The translations under genes were made by a program, and so were the position numbers. A stretch of DNA of 64,000 bases, from contig CAVSEV010000002.1 in assembly GCA_963727015.1 (NCBI GenBank), forward strand, positions 1 through 64,000. The letters are read 5' to 3'. Positions 18,003-27,676 of the stretch are shown piece by piece (within the stretch, counting starts at the first letter, position 1; every line of letters begins with the position of its first letter). The notes under the pieces were generated by a model. It searched no databases. It saw nothing but the letters and a program-made list of their open reading frames with translations, and was not told the origin of the DNA. Source of the DNA: DATFVJ01 sp963727015 (lineage in GTDB: Bacteria > Actinomycetota > Actinomycetes > Streptosporangiales > Streptosporangiaceae).

Positions 18003-18621
18003 CTACATCCCTTGACCGCCAAGTCCAAGGCGCATCGCGGTTACCGTGAGCACCGGCACATGCGCCGAACACGCGGGAAAGCTCCGCTTGACGTACACGG
18101 CGGCGGTCTGGCCGGGCGGGAAGACGCGCAGCGCGTGCGCCGTGGCGGGATGGCAGCGCGCGGCCGGATAGTTGGCGGCCGCGGCGATGCCGAGCGTCGC
18201 GTTCGCCGTCGCGTTCGCGGCGACCCGCACCGCGGTCACCGGGTACAGCGGATTGCGGGTCGCGGCGCTGCCGATCTGCTGGCCGCCTACCTCGCTGGCG
18301 AATGACACCCCTGGGTAGCCGTACAAGGTACACGTGCCGCCGGAGGTATTGGTCAGCCTGAGGGCATAGTAGGCGGTTCCTGCCGCGGCCCCCATCGGCG
18401 TGAGGCTCGGCCGGAGTGTGCCGCTATCGCATTGCGTCGCGGCCGGCGTGGCTTGCGCTGTTGCGGAGGTGGCAGCGGCGCTCCCGCCAGGCGCTGGCGC
18501 GGAAGGGCTCGCCGCAGACGCCGGGCTGTGAGTAGAACCACAGGCCGCCGTCTGCGCCACCGCCAGGATCATGACGCCGGCCGCGATCGCGCGTCCGAGT
18601 ACCGGGCACGGACAGTGTCAT
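18003..18621 (-). CDS. DUF4232 lipoprotein; one +1 frameshift in the signal peptide as read
   Basis: DUF4232 domain: LTPMGAAAGTAYYALRLTNTSGGTCTLYGYPGVSF, later HALRVFPPGQTAAVYV; two Cys pairs are likely. The N-terminus MTLSVPGTRTR... plus ..VMILAVAQTAACGS is a lipoprotein signal with lipobox AQTAAC, but the two parts are in different frames: one base too many near 18590. A Ser/Ala/Pro linker follows the lipid Cys. Outer face of the membrane, function unknown. Without the upstream ATG 18621 the protein could start at ATG 18572 inside the hydrophobic stretch. DUF4232 lipoproteins are common in actinobacteria. Confidence 0.75.
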
Positions 18622-19075
18622 CGAGTCATTCCCGTCAATCCGAACCTCACCTGTCACCTCTTCGACGTTGCCCAGGCCGGGTTCGTTGGATATGAGCGCC
18701 CGACTCAGTTGCACTACGGATCAGCTAGGAGCCCGCTAACACGACGATGCTGGGCCGTTCAATCTGGGCCGTTCAAATGCGGGTCTGTTAAATGTGGTCC
18801 GTTCAAATGCTGGTCCGCTTGTATGCGGGGCCGTTTGAATGCTGGGCCGTGAAAGCTGCGCCGTTTGCTGCTGGCGTCACGCGCGCCGACGCCGACCCCG
18901 GCGCCGGTCCCGGAGCCCATGGTAGAGGAACGTGGCCGGTAGGCCGAGGACAGACACGTCGCGGGATTCTCCGGCCGCTGGCCTGCGAGTAAGGAAATCT
19001 GCGCAGGTCAGGGATGGTGCGCACCAGGGATGTAGCACGACGCCGGAGATGCCGCGCACGCCGGAGATGCCGCGG
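18622..19075. other. 454-bp non-coding region with degenerate repeats
   Basis: It holds a degenerate tandem array at 18748-18870 and an 18-bp direct repeat (ACGCCGGAGATGCCGCG) x2 at about 19039-19074. No gene is supported on either strand. Confidence 0.6.
18748..18870. repeat. Degenerate tandem array, unit GGGCCGTTCAAATGC (14-16 bp), about 7 copies
   Basis: Successive units TGGGCCGTTCAA.., CGGGTCTGTTAAATG, TGGTCCGTTCAAATGC, TGGTCCGCTTGTATGC, GGGGCCGTTTGAATGC, TGGGCCGTGAAAGC. Copies have diverged far more than in the other arrays, so this one is older. Non-coding. Confidence 0.65.
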
Positions 19076-19420
19076 TCAGAGGACGCCGCGTAGCCGGAGC
19101 AGATCGAATACGCTCGCCTGGACCTTAAGCCGGCCGGTGGCCCAGGCGCGGGCGAGATGCAGTTGCTCGTCCGCGAGCGCGACAAGATCGTCGCTTCTCG
19201 CGCTGAACGTCACCTGGGCCGGCCCGTCCTGCGGTGCCGCCTCGATAATCGGGTCTGTGCCATGCGGCCCGAGCCGCGTACGGAACTCCACTCCCAGGTC
19301 AGTGACGCGGAAACCTATCGTGCGATCGACAAGATGCCGCTCGCGGTCCTGTGGGCTCATCCCGCTGATGCGGGACGCCACCTTTTCCAGTGCCTCGCGG
19401 CATTGGTCAACGGTCGCCAT
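19076..19420 (-). CDS. SCP2 sterol-carrier-like domain protein
   Basis: 114 residues from MATVDQCREALEKV. A single SCP2-like domain: TIGFRVTDLGVEFRTRLGP, then AQVTFSARSDDLVALADEQLHLARAWATGRLKVQAS, where the GRLKV turn and final helices are typical. It is probably a soluble lipid-binding protein; the ligand is unknown. It stands just upstream of, and divergent from, the tlyA group, a position found in other actinobacteria. Confidence 0.8.
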   Translation of the reverse strand: MATVDQCREALEKVASRISGMSPQDRERHLVDRTIGFRVTDLGVEFRTRLGPHGTDPIIEAAPQDGPAQVTFSARSDDLVALADEQLHLARAWATGRLKVQASVFDLLRLRGVL

Positions 19421-19532
19421 CGACGTTGCGCTCCTGCTGGTCCCCACCGAAGTGTCGTGTCCGGACGGTAGCGTTCTGGTGGGCCCGGTGCACGCTCCTA
19501 CCTGCCCGCCCGACTCAAGGAGTCTGAAACGG

Positions 19533-19784
19533 ATGATGAACGAGGTTACCCGAACTGCTGCCGCTGACGGCGCGTCAGCGAGGCCGGCGGCGGCAACGGG
19601 GGATCCGCGCGTGGATGAGGCGCTGGCCAGGCTGGCTGACCTCGAGGGTTTGCCCGATTCCGGGCACGTCGAGGCGTTCGAGCAGGCTTACCTGTGCCTG
19701 CGCGGCCTGCTCGACGAGCTCGGCACCGCTGCGCCCCGGCGTGCTTACGGCGACGCGTCAGATGGCAAGGCGCAGCAGGCTTGA
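19533..19784 (+). CDS. Small conserved protein upstream of tlyA
   Basis: 83 residues from MMNEVTRTAAADG, acidic and Ala-rich, with a helical core RVDEALARLADLEGLP...HVEAFEQAYLCLRGLLDELG. AAGGAG lies 10 nt before ATG 19533. Its last 23 bases overlap the tlyA start (19762), so they are co-translated. Small ORFs of this type often precede tlyA in actinobacteria; function unknown. Confidence 0.75.
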   Translation: MMNEVTRTAAADGASARPAAATGDPRVDEALARLADLEGLPDSGHVEAFEQAYLCLRGLLDELGTAAPRRAYGDASDGKAQQA

Positions 19785-20572
19785 CGCCGAGCTGGTCCGC
19801 CGCGGGCTCGCCCGCTCACGTGAGCAAGCGATCGGGCTGATATCGCAGGGGCGGGTCCGGGTCGGCGGCGCAGGTCCCGGCGCCGTCAAACCGGCCAGCC
19901 AGGTGGACACGTCCGCGTCGATCACGGTGGAGGAGCCGGCCGACGGCGCCCACGAGTACGTTTCCCGCGGCGGCAGGAAACTGGCCGGCGCCCTGGCCGC
20001 ATTGCCCGTGTGTCGCCGTCGCCGGTCGCAGGTGCCTGGACGCCGGGGCCTCTACAGGTGGGTTCACCGACGTGCTGCTGCGAGCGGGTGCCGCGCACGT
20101 GATCGCGCTCGACGTCGGCTACGGCCAGCTTGCCTGGTCGCTGCAGACCGACCCGAGAGTGACGGTCATGGACAGGGTGAACGTGCGCGGCCTGCGGCCC
20201 GGGCAACTGGAGTACCCACCGGACCTGGTGACTGCCGATCTGTCGTTCATCTCGCTTACGCTGGTGCTGCCCGCAGTCGCCGCCTGCGCAGCCCCTGATG
20301 CCGATTTCCTGCTCCTGGTCAAACCGCAGTTCGAGGCGGGCAAGGGGAAGGTTGGTTCGGGCGGCGTGGTCCGCGACCCGCCAACCAGACAGGAGGCGGT
20401 GACGAGGGTGGCGCGCTGTGCCAGCGATCACGATCTGGGCGTCATGGGGGTCACCGCGAGCCCGCTTCCAGGCCCATCAGGAAACGTCGAGTACTTCCTC
20501 TGGCTGCGGCGGGGCGCGCCGCCGCTCGACGATGCCGCCGCGGCGCGGGCGATCGAGGAGGGACCCCGCTAG
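19762..20572 (+). CDS. tlyA: TlyA rRNA 2'-O-methyltransferase; one +1 frameshift as read
   Basis: N-terminal S4 RNA-binding domain (RRSRLDAELVRRGLARSREQA..GRVRV), then GGRKLAGAL with the catalytic Lys and an FtsJ-like fold: CLDAGASTGGFTDVLL, VTADLSFISL, LLVKPQFEAGKGKVG. TlyA methylates 16S and 23S rRNA (C1409 and C1920 in mycobacteria), which affects capreomycin sensitivity. As read, frame 1 continues as nonsense after LAALP; CCC at 20005-20007 has one base too many, and removing it gives ALPCVAVAGRRCLDAGAS. Restored length ~269, normal for the family. The stop overlaps the GTG of nadK by 1 base. Confidence 0.9.
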
Positions 20573-21558
20573 TGTCGGGCCCGATGAACACCAACCGTAC
20601 GGTCCTGGTGGTCGCCCACACCGGCCGCAAGGACGCGCTGCACAGTGCGCGGCGGGTGGTGGAGATGCTCACCAGCGCGGGCGTGAGCGTGCGGGTCCTC
20701 GCCCCGGAAGCCGATGATCTTGCCTGCGGCGGCGTCGACGTGGTCCCGGCCACTGCGACGGCGGCGCAGAACGCGGAGGTGGTGATCGTTGTCGGCGGTG
20801 ACGGCACCCTGCTGCGGGCGGCAGAGCTTGCGCGGCCCGCTACGGCGCCGCTGCTCGGCGTGAACCTGGGCCACGTCGGCTTCCTCGCCGAGGCTGATCC
20901 CGAACATCTGGCCGCGACCGTGGACCGGGTGGTGCAACGGCGGTATGTCGTCGAGGAACGGATGACGGTTGACGTCCTGGTCCGCGAGAACGGCACGGTG
21001 ACGGCCTCCACCTGGGCGCTGAACGAGGCCACGGTCGAGAAGGCCGCTCGCGAGCGGATGCTGGAAGTGGTCACCGAGATCGACGGGAAGCCATTGTCGC
21101 GATGGAGCTGCGACGGAGTCGTATGCGCGACCCCGACGGGATCCACTGCGTACGCGTTCTCCGCGGGCGGCCCCGTGGTCTGGCCCGAGGTGGAGGCGAT
21201 GCTGATCGTGCCGATTTCCGCACATGCTCTCTTCGCCAGGCCGCTGGTGGTCTCGCCCCGCTCGGTGGTCGCCGTCGAGGTGACGGGGACATCAAGCCGT
21301 GGTGTCGCAGCTGTATCGGGTAACCCGGCTGGCCGCGCCCGCGAGCCAGCCGAGACGTCTGGTGGGGTTATGTGGTGCGATGGGCGGCGAAGGGTCGATC
21401 TGGCCGCCGGAGCCAGGGTGGAGGTTCGTCGCGGTGCGCTGCCGGTCTCTGTCGTGCGGCTGTCAGCCAAGCCGGGCAGCACGGAGTTCACCGACAGGCT
21501 CGTGGTGAAATTCGGCCTGCCGGTGACGGGCTGGCGTGGCCGCAGGGAGGGTCGGTGA
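20572..21558 (+). CDS. nadK: NAD kinase
   Basis: 328 residues. GGDGT motif at ~75-79, LGHVGFLAE, LNEATVEK (NE motif) and TPTGSTAYAFSAGGP are all present. It phosphorylates NAD to NADP. GGAGG 8-10 nt before GTG 20572 supports that start over ATG 20584. A Ser/Gly/Ala-rich insert of about 25 residues (SRGVAAVSGNPAGRAREPAE) sits in the C-terminal sheet before VMWCDGRR; it is in frame and probably a surface loop. Coupled to tlyA (1-bp overlap) and recN (4-bp overlap). Confidence 0.95.
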   Translation: MSGPMNTNRTVLVVAHTGRKDALHSARRVVEMLTSAGVSVRVLAPEADDLACGGVDVVPATATAAQNAEVVIVVGGDGTLLRAAELARPATAPLLGVNLGHVGFLAEADPEHLAATVDRVVQRRYVVEERMTVDVLVRENGTVTASTWALNEATVEKAARERMLEVVTEIDGKPLSRWSCDGVVCATPTGSTAYAFSAGGPVVWPEVEAMLIVPISAHALFARPLVVSPRSVVAVEVTGTSSRGVAAVSGNPAGRAREPAETSGGVMWCDGRRRVDLAAGARVEVRRGALPVSVVRLSAKPGSTEFTDRLVVKFGLPVTGWRGRREGR

Positions 21559-23635
21559 GCCCCGCGATGCTCGAGGAAGTCCGCATTACTGGGCTCGGCG
21601 TCATCGACGACGCTGTCCTCGAGCTTTCCGCCGGATTCACCGTGGTCACCGGCGAGACCGGCGCGGGCAAGACAATGGTCGTGACCGGGCTCGGGCTGTT
21701 GTTCGGTGGCCGCGGCGACCCAGCACGGGTCCGGCCAGGCGCCGACCGGGCGATGGTCGAAGGCAGGCTCAGGACGGATCCGGAAGGTCACGTCGCCCGC
21801 CGGGTCCAGCAGGGGGGCGGTGAACTCGATCAGGACGGCACGCTGCTCGTCAGCCGTTCGGTATCAGCCGAGGGCCGCTCGCGTGCATTCGCCGGCGGCC
21901 GGTCGGTTCCCGTGAGCCTGCTCTCCTACCTCGCCGATGACCTGGTAGCCGTGCATGGCCAGGCCGACCAGCAGCAGTTGCTCAAACCTGGCCGTCAAAG
22001 GGAAGCGCTCGACCGCTACGCCGGCGCGGAACTCGCGATGGCGCTCGGCGAGTATCAGCGTGCCTATGACCGCCACCGCGACGTGTGCGGTCAGCTTGAC
22101 GAGATCACCACAAAGGCCATGGAACGGGCGATGGAGGCCGACGCGCTCAGGTTCGGTCTTGGTGAGATCGAACGGTTCGCGCCTGCCGAGGGTGAGGACG
22201 GTGACCTGCTCGCAGAGGAAGAGCGGCTCGCGCATGCGGACGCGCTTCATGCGGCAGCTACAACCGCGCACGAGGCCCTGCTCGCGGACCCGTCAAGAGG
22301 CGAGAGCGCGGCGGACGCGGTCACCCTGCTCGGCGCGGCGCGCCGCGCCCTTGATTCGGTCAGCCAGCACGACGGGGCGCTCGATGAGCTCGGCGCCCGG
22401 CTGTCCGAGGCGTCCTACCTGATCTCGGACGTGGCGGCAGAGCTTGCCTCCTATGCGCAGTCCGTGGAGGCCGACCCCGCACGCCTTGCAGTGGTACAAG
22501 AACGCAGGGCCGAGCTCACCCGGCTGGTGCGCAAATACGGGGGGTCCGGGGGGTCGTCCCCCCGGGCTGGCGCTGGCGGGGGTTCCGGGGGGTCGTCCCC
22601 CCGGGCTGGCGCTGGCGGGGGTTCCGGGGGGTCGTCCCCCCGGGCTGGCGCTGGCGGGGGTTCCGGGGGGTCGTCCCCCCGGGCTGGCACGGTAACGGCT
22701 GTGCTCGGCTGGGCCAAGCAGGCCGCTAGCAGGCTCACCGAACTGGACTCCGACGACGAACGCCTCGAAGCGCTCACCGCGGAGGAGGCTGACCTGGCTG
22801 GCAGGCTCACGGAGCTGGCGGACGGTCTCAGCGGGCTACGGGCCCAGGCGGCGGAGAAGTTCAGCCGCCGACGTGACCGCCGAGCTCACCGCGCTAGCCA
22901 TGCCGCACGGCCGGCTCAAGGTGGCGGTGACGCCGCTGGACGAGCTGGGACCATACGGGGCGGACGAGGTGGAGATCCGGCTCGCCGCGCATCCAGGAGC
23001 GCCCGCGCTGCCGCTGCACAAGGGCGCCTCTGGCGGGGAGCTTTCTCGTGTCATGCTCGCCATCGAGGTAGTGTTCGCCGGCGCGGACCCGGTGCCTACA
23101 TTCGTGTTCGACGAGGTCGATGCGGGCGTGGGCGGCAAGGCAGCGGTGGAAGTGGGCCGCAGGCTTGCCAGGCTCGCGAGGCTTGCCCAGGTCATCGTGG
23201 TCACGCACCTGCCGCAAGTGTCGGCGTTCGCCGACAATCACCTGCTCGTCGAGAAGTCCGGGGACGGCGCTCGTCACGAGCAGTGGCGTGACCCGGCTGG
23301 ACCAGCAGGGCCGGATCAGGGAGCTGTCCCGGATGCTGGCCGGCCTTGAGGACTCGGAGCTCGGCCGCGCCCACGCGGAGGAACTGCTTTCCCTTGCGGC
23401 CGAAGAGCGGGCCACGCTGGCCGCGGACCGCGACGTCACGGGCCGCGCTGCGGGCCGCCAGTGCGCGGGCCGCTTGCCCAGCCCGGCCGCGCTGACATGC
23501 GCGCACGCCTGGTCACAGGAACTGGCGGCCGGGACCGGGCCGGGTGGCCCGTACCGACCGCCTTGGCCCTGCCGAGAGTGGCGTGCGCTGCGGTCAGCGT
23601 CACCAGCCCGGTCCGGCCGGGCACCGAGCGGATGA
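21555..23635 (+). CDS. recN: DNA repair protein RecN; two +1 frameshifts as read; hairpin-repeat insert
   Basis: SMC-like ATPase. Walker A GETGAGKT at ~33-40, LADDLVAVHGQADQQQLLKP, a long coiled-coil middle, signature GASGGELSRVMLAIE and Walker B FVFDEVDAGVGG, then VVTHLPQVSAFAD. It acts in double-strand break repair. It is read in three frames: +1 near 22865 (..KFS then ADVTAELTALA) and +1 near 23269 (..SGDG then LVTSSGVTRLD). Between RKYG and TVTAVLGWAKQA sits a 13-residue repeat (GGSGGSSPRAGAG) x ~4, absent from typical RecN. The true C-terminus is unclear: after ..RATLAADRD the frame runs to 23635, overlapping the convergent GH2 gene by 200 bp, so a normal end near 23460-23530 is likely. 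GGGAGG precedes GTG 21555. Confidence 0.88.
22538..22690 (+). repeat. 39-bp GC-hairpin repeat (~3.9 copies) inserted in frame in recN
   Basis: The unit contains the self-complementary core CCGGGGGG-TCGT-CCCCCCGG followed by GCTGGCGCTGGC. 39 bp equals 13 codons, so frame is kept. Copies are nearly identical. Close relatives occur outside genes at 10008-10066. Confidence 0.85.
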
Positions 23636-25944
23636 ACGCGCCGCCCACGCCGCCGTACTCGCCGAATGCGAACGGATTGTCGCCGATGAGCGAGGCGGGC
23701 CCGGTCAGTGCCAGGTCCACCTCGCCGTTCACATAGGAGCGCTGGTTGCCGTACGCGTCGAGCGCGCGGAAGGTCACCCTGGTGGCATCGGAGCCGTCCG
23801 CCACGATCGATGCGTCGTCGGCGGTCAGCACCAGGCGGTCCTTGGACGTGTCGGCTGACATCCGCTCTGGACGCGACATGGCGCCCGCGCACGTAACCGT
23901 CGATGCGCAGTTCCGGCAGGCCCGTGCGGCCGGCCATCAAGTCCACGAAGACCGGGTTGACGGTGAGGTTGATGAAGACCGGTGGGTAGGCGAGGTGCCC
24001 AAACCGCGCCATGTCAGGCAGGCCGGTCGCGGCGTGCAGCGCGCCGACGTAGATCTCCAGGCGGTCACAGTTGGTGGCGATCATCGAGGCTTGCCCATCG
24101 GCGCCCGGCATCGCGTCAGGCCCGGAGTCCCAGAAGAACACGGGCAGGATCACCGGCTGCACGCGCGGGTCCACTTGCGAACGGTAGAAGGCGGCGCCCG
24201 GTTTCGGCACCCGGAAGGTGTCCGCGATACCAGGCCATTTGAGGTTGTCCCAGATGTGACCGTGTATCGATGCGTAATCGAATCCGGTCCAGCCGAGCAG
24301 GCCGCAATAACGCGGATCGGCTTGCGCGATCTCATGCACCTGCGCGTGCATGGCCGCCTGCCTGGCGAGCACCGTTCCCGGGTCGGTCCAGCGGAAGTAC
24401 TGCACCCCGTCCAGCGTGCCCACCGCCTCGCTGACCAGGTACGGCACGTCCTTAAGCGGCGGCAGCAGCGTCGCGTTGCCCGCCGCATCGGCGTGATAGT
24501 CGTTGAACGCGAACACATCACCCGTCCAGTCCACGGTGGTGTGCGTCCGCATCGCGCCCGAGGTCTGCCGCGTGCCGTCAAGCTGGCGGGCGATTTCGGC
24601 GGTCCGCTGATAGAGGTCAAGGTGCCCTGAGGTCTCGTTGAGCCTGGTGCCCCAGATGACCACCGACGGCCGGTTGCGGTCGCGCATCACCATGTCGCGC
24701 ACGTCGTCCTCGACGAGCGCCTGTGACGCGCCGCCGCCGACGTAGCGCCAGCCTGGCGGCTCCTCCCACACCATCAGGCCGAGCTCGTCGCAGGCGTCGA
24801 GGAAACGCGGCGACTGCGGATAGTGCGAGCACCGGACCATGTTGCAGTTGAAGCTGTTCTTCAGGATTTCGGCATCCCTGCGCTGCAGGCGTTCAGGCGC
24901 GGCCATGCCGGCGAACGGGAACAACTGGTGCCGGTTGAGGCCGAAGATCGGCATTCGGTGGCCGTTGAGGTAGAAGCCATCGAGCTCGAAGCTCGCCTCG
25001 CGGAAGCCGATCCTGGTGAGCTGGGTGTGTGCCGCCCCGCCAGGAAGCCCGGACAGGGTCGAGCGGACCGTGTAAAGCTTGGGCGTATCGGGCCCCCACA
25101 GGGTCACGTCGCCGAGTCTGGTGAGGCTCACCTGGGCGGTCGCGTGGCCGCCGGGGGAGATCGGTAACGTGGCCGAACCTGACGCGAGCGTGCTGGCGCC
25201 GTCAAGCAGGTCGACGGTGAGCGGCAGCGAGGAACGCGGCAACCGGCCGGAGTCAACCGTGCACGCCACTTCGACCCGCCGGTGCGGCGTGAGCACATCG
25301 AGCGGCTTCGCGAAGACATCGCAGATGAAAGCCTCCGGCACGACCCGCAGGCGTACGTCACGGTAGATACCGCCCGGTTGCAGGAAGTCGACGGCACTGG
25401 CCTGAAGCGGCGCGCCACCTGGCGGCACGGCCAGCCACCTGGAGTCGACGACGACGGCAAGCACGTTGTCGCCGCGGACAAGGCTGCTGGTCAGCTCGAC
25501 CGACCAGGGCAGATAACCGCCTTGGTGTGCCGCGAGATGCTTGCCGTTCAGCACCAGCCTCGCGTTGGTCATCACGCCGTCGAAGTCGATAAACACCCGG
25601 CCGCCGCGCAGCGCGGCGCTGTCGAAATGGCGCCGGTAGATCCAGATGTTCTGCCACGTCGCCGGGTCCCAGTCCCGCCACGACAAGCTGGCCACGGTGT
25701 GGGGCAGGGTGACCTCGGTGAAGCCGCCGTCGGCGTAACCCCGCTGTTCTGCGCCTTCCGTGTAGACGCCGCCGAAGAGCCAGCCGCCGTTGAACTCGTA
25801 GACTCCTTCCGCCTGATCGCTGAACTCGGTCAGGGCGGGACCTCCAGCGCACGCGGAAAATCCCGCGAGCGCCGCGCCGGCGAGCGCCGCGCCGCCAGCC
25901 ACGGAACGGATGGCCGTTCGGCGCGAGATCAGGTGCTTAGCCAT
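23436..25944 (-). CDS. Glycoside hydrolase family 2 (beta-galactosidase-like), Tat lipoprotein; +1 frameshift as read
   Basis: About 835 residues. The N-terminus SRRTAIRSVAGGAALAG..GFSAC is a twin-arginine signal with a lipobox Cys. Then a jelly-roll domain (FNGGWLFGG..VTLPHTV..WIYRRHFD, KHLAAHQGGYLPW), an Ig-like domain and a TIM barrel: FGLNRHQLFPFAG, NMVRCSHYPQSPRFLDACDELGLMVWEE, acid/base Glu in VIWGTRLNETSG, likely nucleophile Glu in YLVSEAVGT. The C-terminal domain (DRLVLTADDASIVADGSDATRVTF) is one frame off, with a +1 break near 23870. Exported and lipid-anchored; probably cleaves beta-galactosides or glucuronides from outside sugars. It interrupts the recN-steA backbone on the opposite strand. 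Confidence 0.85.
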
Positions 25945-26117
25945 GGCCCTGCCGGTGGGACGCGGAGTCAGCACCCGGCGAAACGGGCCACGAAAGCAAG
26001 AGGTCACGGCCAGGACAATAGCCAACAGGCACGCGCGCTGATGCGGCCATCTGATAACCAGCTCGGGAAGTCCTGGTCCGTGTGCCGGGACTGAGCCCGT
26101 CCCGGAAGGACCAAACA

Positions 26118-26349
26118 ATGGCTACCGGCAGGCTCAGCCTCGTTGAGGGCATTTACGTTCCCGATCCCGGCCGCGACACCGCCGCGGTGATCGACGGCTT
26201 CTTCGCTCATATCGCCACCACGCTGCGCGCGCGCGCCCTGCCCAGTGGACCTTGGGGCCGCCATCCGCGGGCGGCAGGAGGAACTGGAGAGCGCCAGCGT
26301 GGACTTGACCGTCGATGAGCTTCCGCGACACGCCGAGAGCAATGCTTGA
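26118..26349 (+). CDS. Small protein of unknown function, about 76 residues; one +1 frameshift as read
   Basis: ATG 26118 starts MATGRLSLVEGIYVPDPGRDTAAVIDGFF. The frame then goes out of phase. Dropping one C at 26250-26251 gives LGAAIRGRQEELESASVDLTVDELPRHAESNA and a stop at 26349: a compact acidic helical end far more gene-like than the frame as read. I do not recognise the family. It lies alone between the divergent GH2 gene and steA (130 bp upstream of it). Confidence 0.5.
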
Positions 26350-26481
26350 TCGCCATACCCGGACCTTAACTACCTTGCATTGCCGTTAGGCCACAGCCAG
26401 CTCGGGCGGCACTTGCCCCCTAACACGCCGCAATAGACTGTGTGGCGTTCTGCAGTTGCGCCTCTGGCAAGATAACTCACA

Positions 26482-27675
26482 ATGAAGGTCCCGTACCTGA
26501 AGGTTCCCAAGGCTCGCCGCGCCACGGCAAACGACCTGCCGGGGCTTACAGCTACGGCCCGGCTCGACCGCAGGACGAAGAATCTCGCCAAGCGGCTCCT
26601 CCCAGGTGAGATCGCCGTCATCGACCACGTCGACCTCGACCGGATGGCTGCTGACGCGCTCGTCGAGCGGCAGGTGGCTGCCGTGGTGAACGCGGCGCCG
26701 AGCATCAGCGGCAGGTACCCGAACCTGGGACCGCAGATCATCCTCGACGCGGGTATCCCGCTGGTCGACGACATCGGCCAGGAGGTATTCGCCAAGGTGG
26801 CCGAGGGCGACCTCGTACGGCTCGACGGCGAGACGCTCTACGCGCACGACCAGGTGATCGCCAAGGGCACGGTCCAGACCGGGGACTTGGTGGCGGCCGC
26901 GATGGCCGAGGCGAAGGCCGGCATCGCCGTGCAACTCGAGGCGTTCGTCGCGAACACGATGGAGTACCTCAAGCGCGAGCGTGAACTGCTCCTGGACGGG
27001 GTCGGTGTGCCCACGCTGACGACCCGCCTCGAAGGCAGGCACGTGCTTGTCGTGGTCCGCGGCTACCAGTACCGGGAGGACCTGGCGGTGCTGCGGCCCT
27101 ACATCCGTGAGTTCCGGCCGGTCATGCTCGGCGTGGACGGCGGCGCCGACGCGCTCCTCGAGGCCGGTTATGTGCCCGACATCATCGTCGGGGACATGGA
27201 TTCTGTGTCCGACACCGCGCTCGCCTGCGGCGCGGAGCTTGTCGTGCACGCGTACCGCGACGGGCAGGCGCCGGGCCTGCAGCGGGTGCAGGACATGGGG
27301 CTGGCCTCCGTCGTGTTCCCTGCGGCCGGCACCAGCGAGGACATCGCGCTGCTGCTCGCCGACGACCTCGGCGCCAGCCTGATCGTCGCGGTGGGCACGC
27401 ACTACACCCTCACCGAGTTCCTCGATAAGGGCCGTTCCGGTGGCTCAAGTACGTGGCTGACCCGGCTCCGGGTCGGCAGCAAGCTCGTCGAGCCGAAGGG
27501 AGTGAGCCGGCTCTATCAGAGCCGGATCTCTGGCTGGTGGTTGCTCGCCATGGTGCTCGCCGCGTTCGTCGCGCTGCTCGCCGCGGCGAGGTCCTCGTTC
27601 GCCGCACACGCGATGTTCGAGTACGTTCGCGCCCAATTCGATACATTCCTCTACTGGCTGACCGGACTCTTCTAA
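26482..27675 (+). CDS. steA: Cytokinetic ring protein SteA
   Basis: 397 residues. It has the SteA N-terminal block (GEIAVIDHVDLDRMAADALVE..VVNAAPSISGRYPNLGP), a thiamin-pyrophosphokinase-like fold (GVDGGADALLEAG..DIIVGDMDSVSD, then TSEDIALLLADD) and one C-terminal membrane helix (~350-372). The thiamin synthesis residues are not all kept; in Corynebacterium SteA works with SteB at the division ring. steB follows by 1 bp. Intact. Confidence 0.92.
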   Translation: MKVPYLKVPKARRATANDLPGLTATARLDRRTKNLAKRLLPGEIAVIDHVDLDRMAADALVERQVAAVVNAAPSISGRYPNLGPQIILDAGIPLVDDIGQEVFAKVAEGDLVRLDGETLYAHDQVIAKGTVQTGDLVAAAMAEAKAGIAVQLEAFVANTMEYLKRERELLLDGVGVPTLTTRLEGRHVLVVVRGYQYREDLAVLRPYIREFRPVMLGVDGGADALLEAGYVPDIIVGDMDSVSDTALACGAELVVHAYRDGQAPGLQRVQDMGLASVVFPAAGTSEDIALLLADDLGASLIVAVGTHYTLTEFLDKGRSGGSSTWLTRLRVGSKLVEPKGVSRLYQSRISGWWLLAMVLAAFVALLAAARSSFAAHAMFEYVRAQFDTFLYWLTGLF

Positions 27676-27676
27676 A

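Noticed and set aside
1330..23300. A common programmed-frameshift signal at the frame breaks
   Set aside because: Sites are GGG, CCC, TTT or lone bases with no shared slippery codon, rare codon or downstream stem; no single mechanism fits.
22894..26118. A single 1074-residue GH2 protein on the minus strand
   Set aside because: Its last ~250 residues lie antisense to recN and have no domain character, while the real GH2 C-terminal domain continues in the next frame after ~23870. The N-terminal 58 residues precede the Tat signal.
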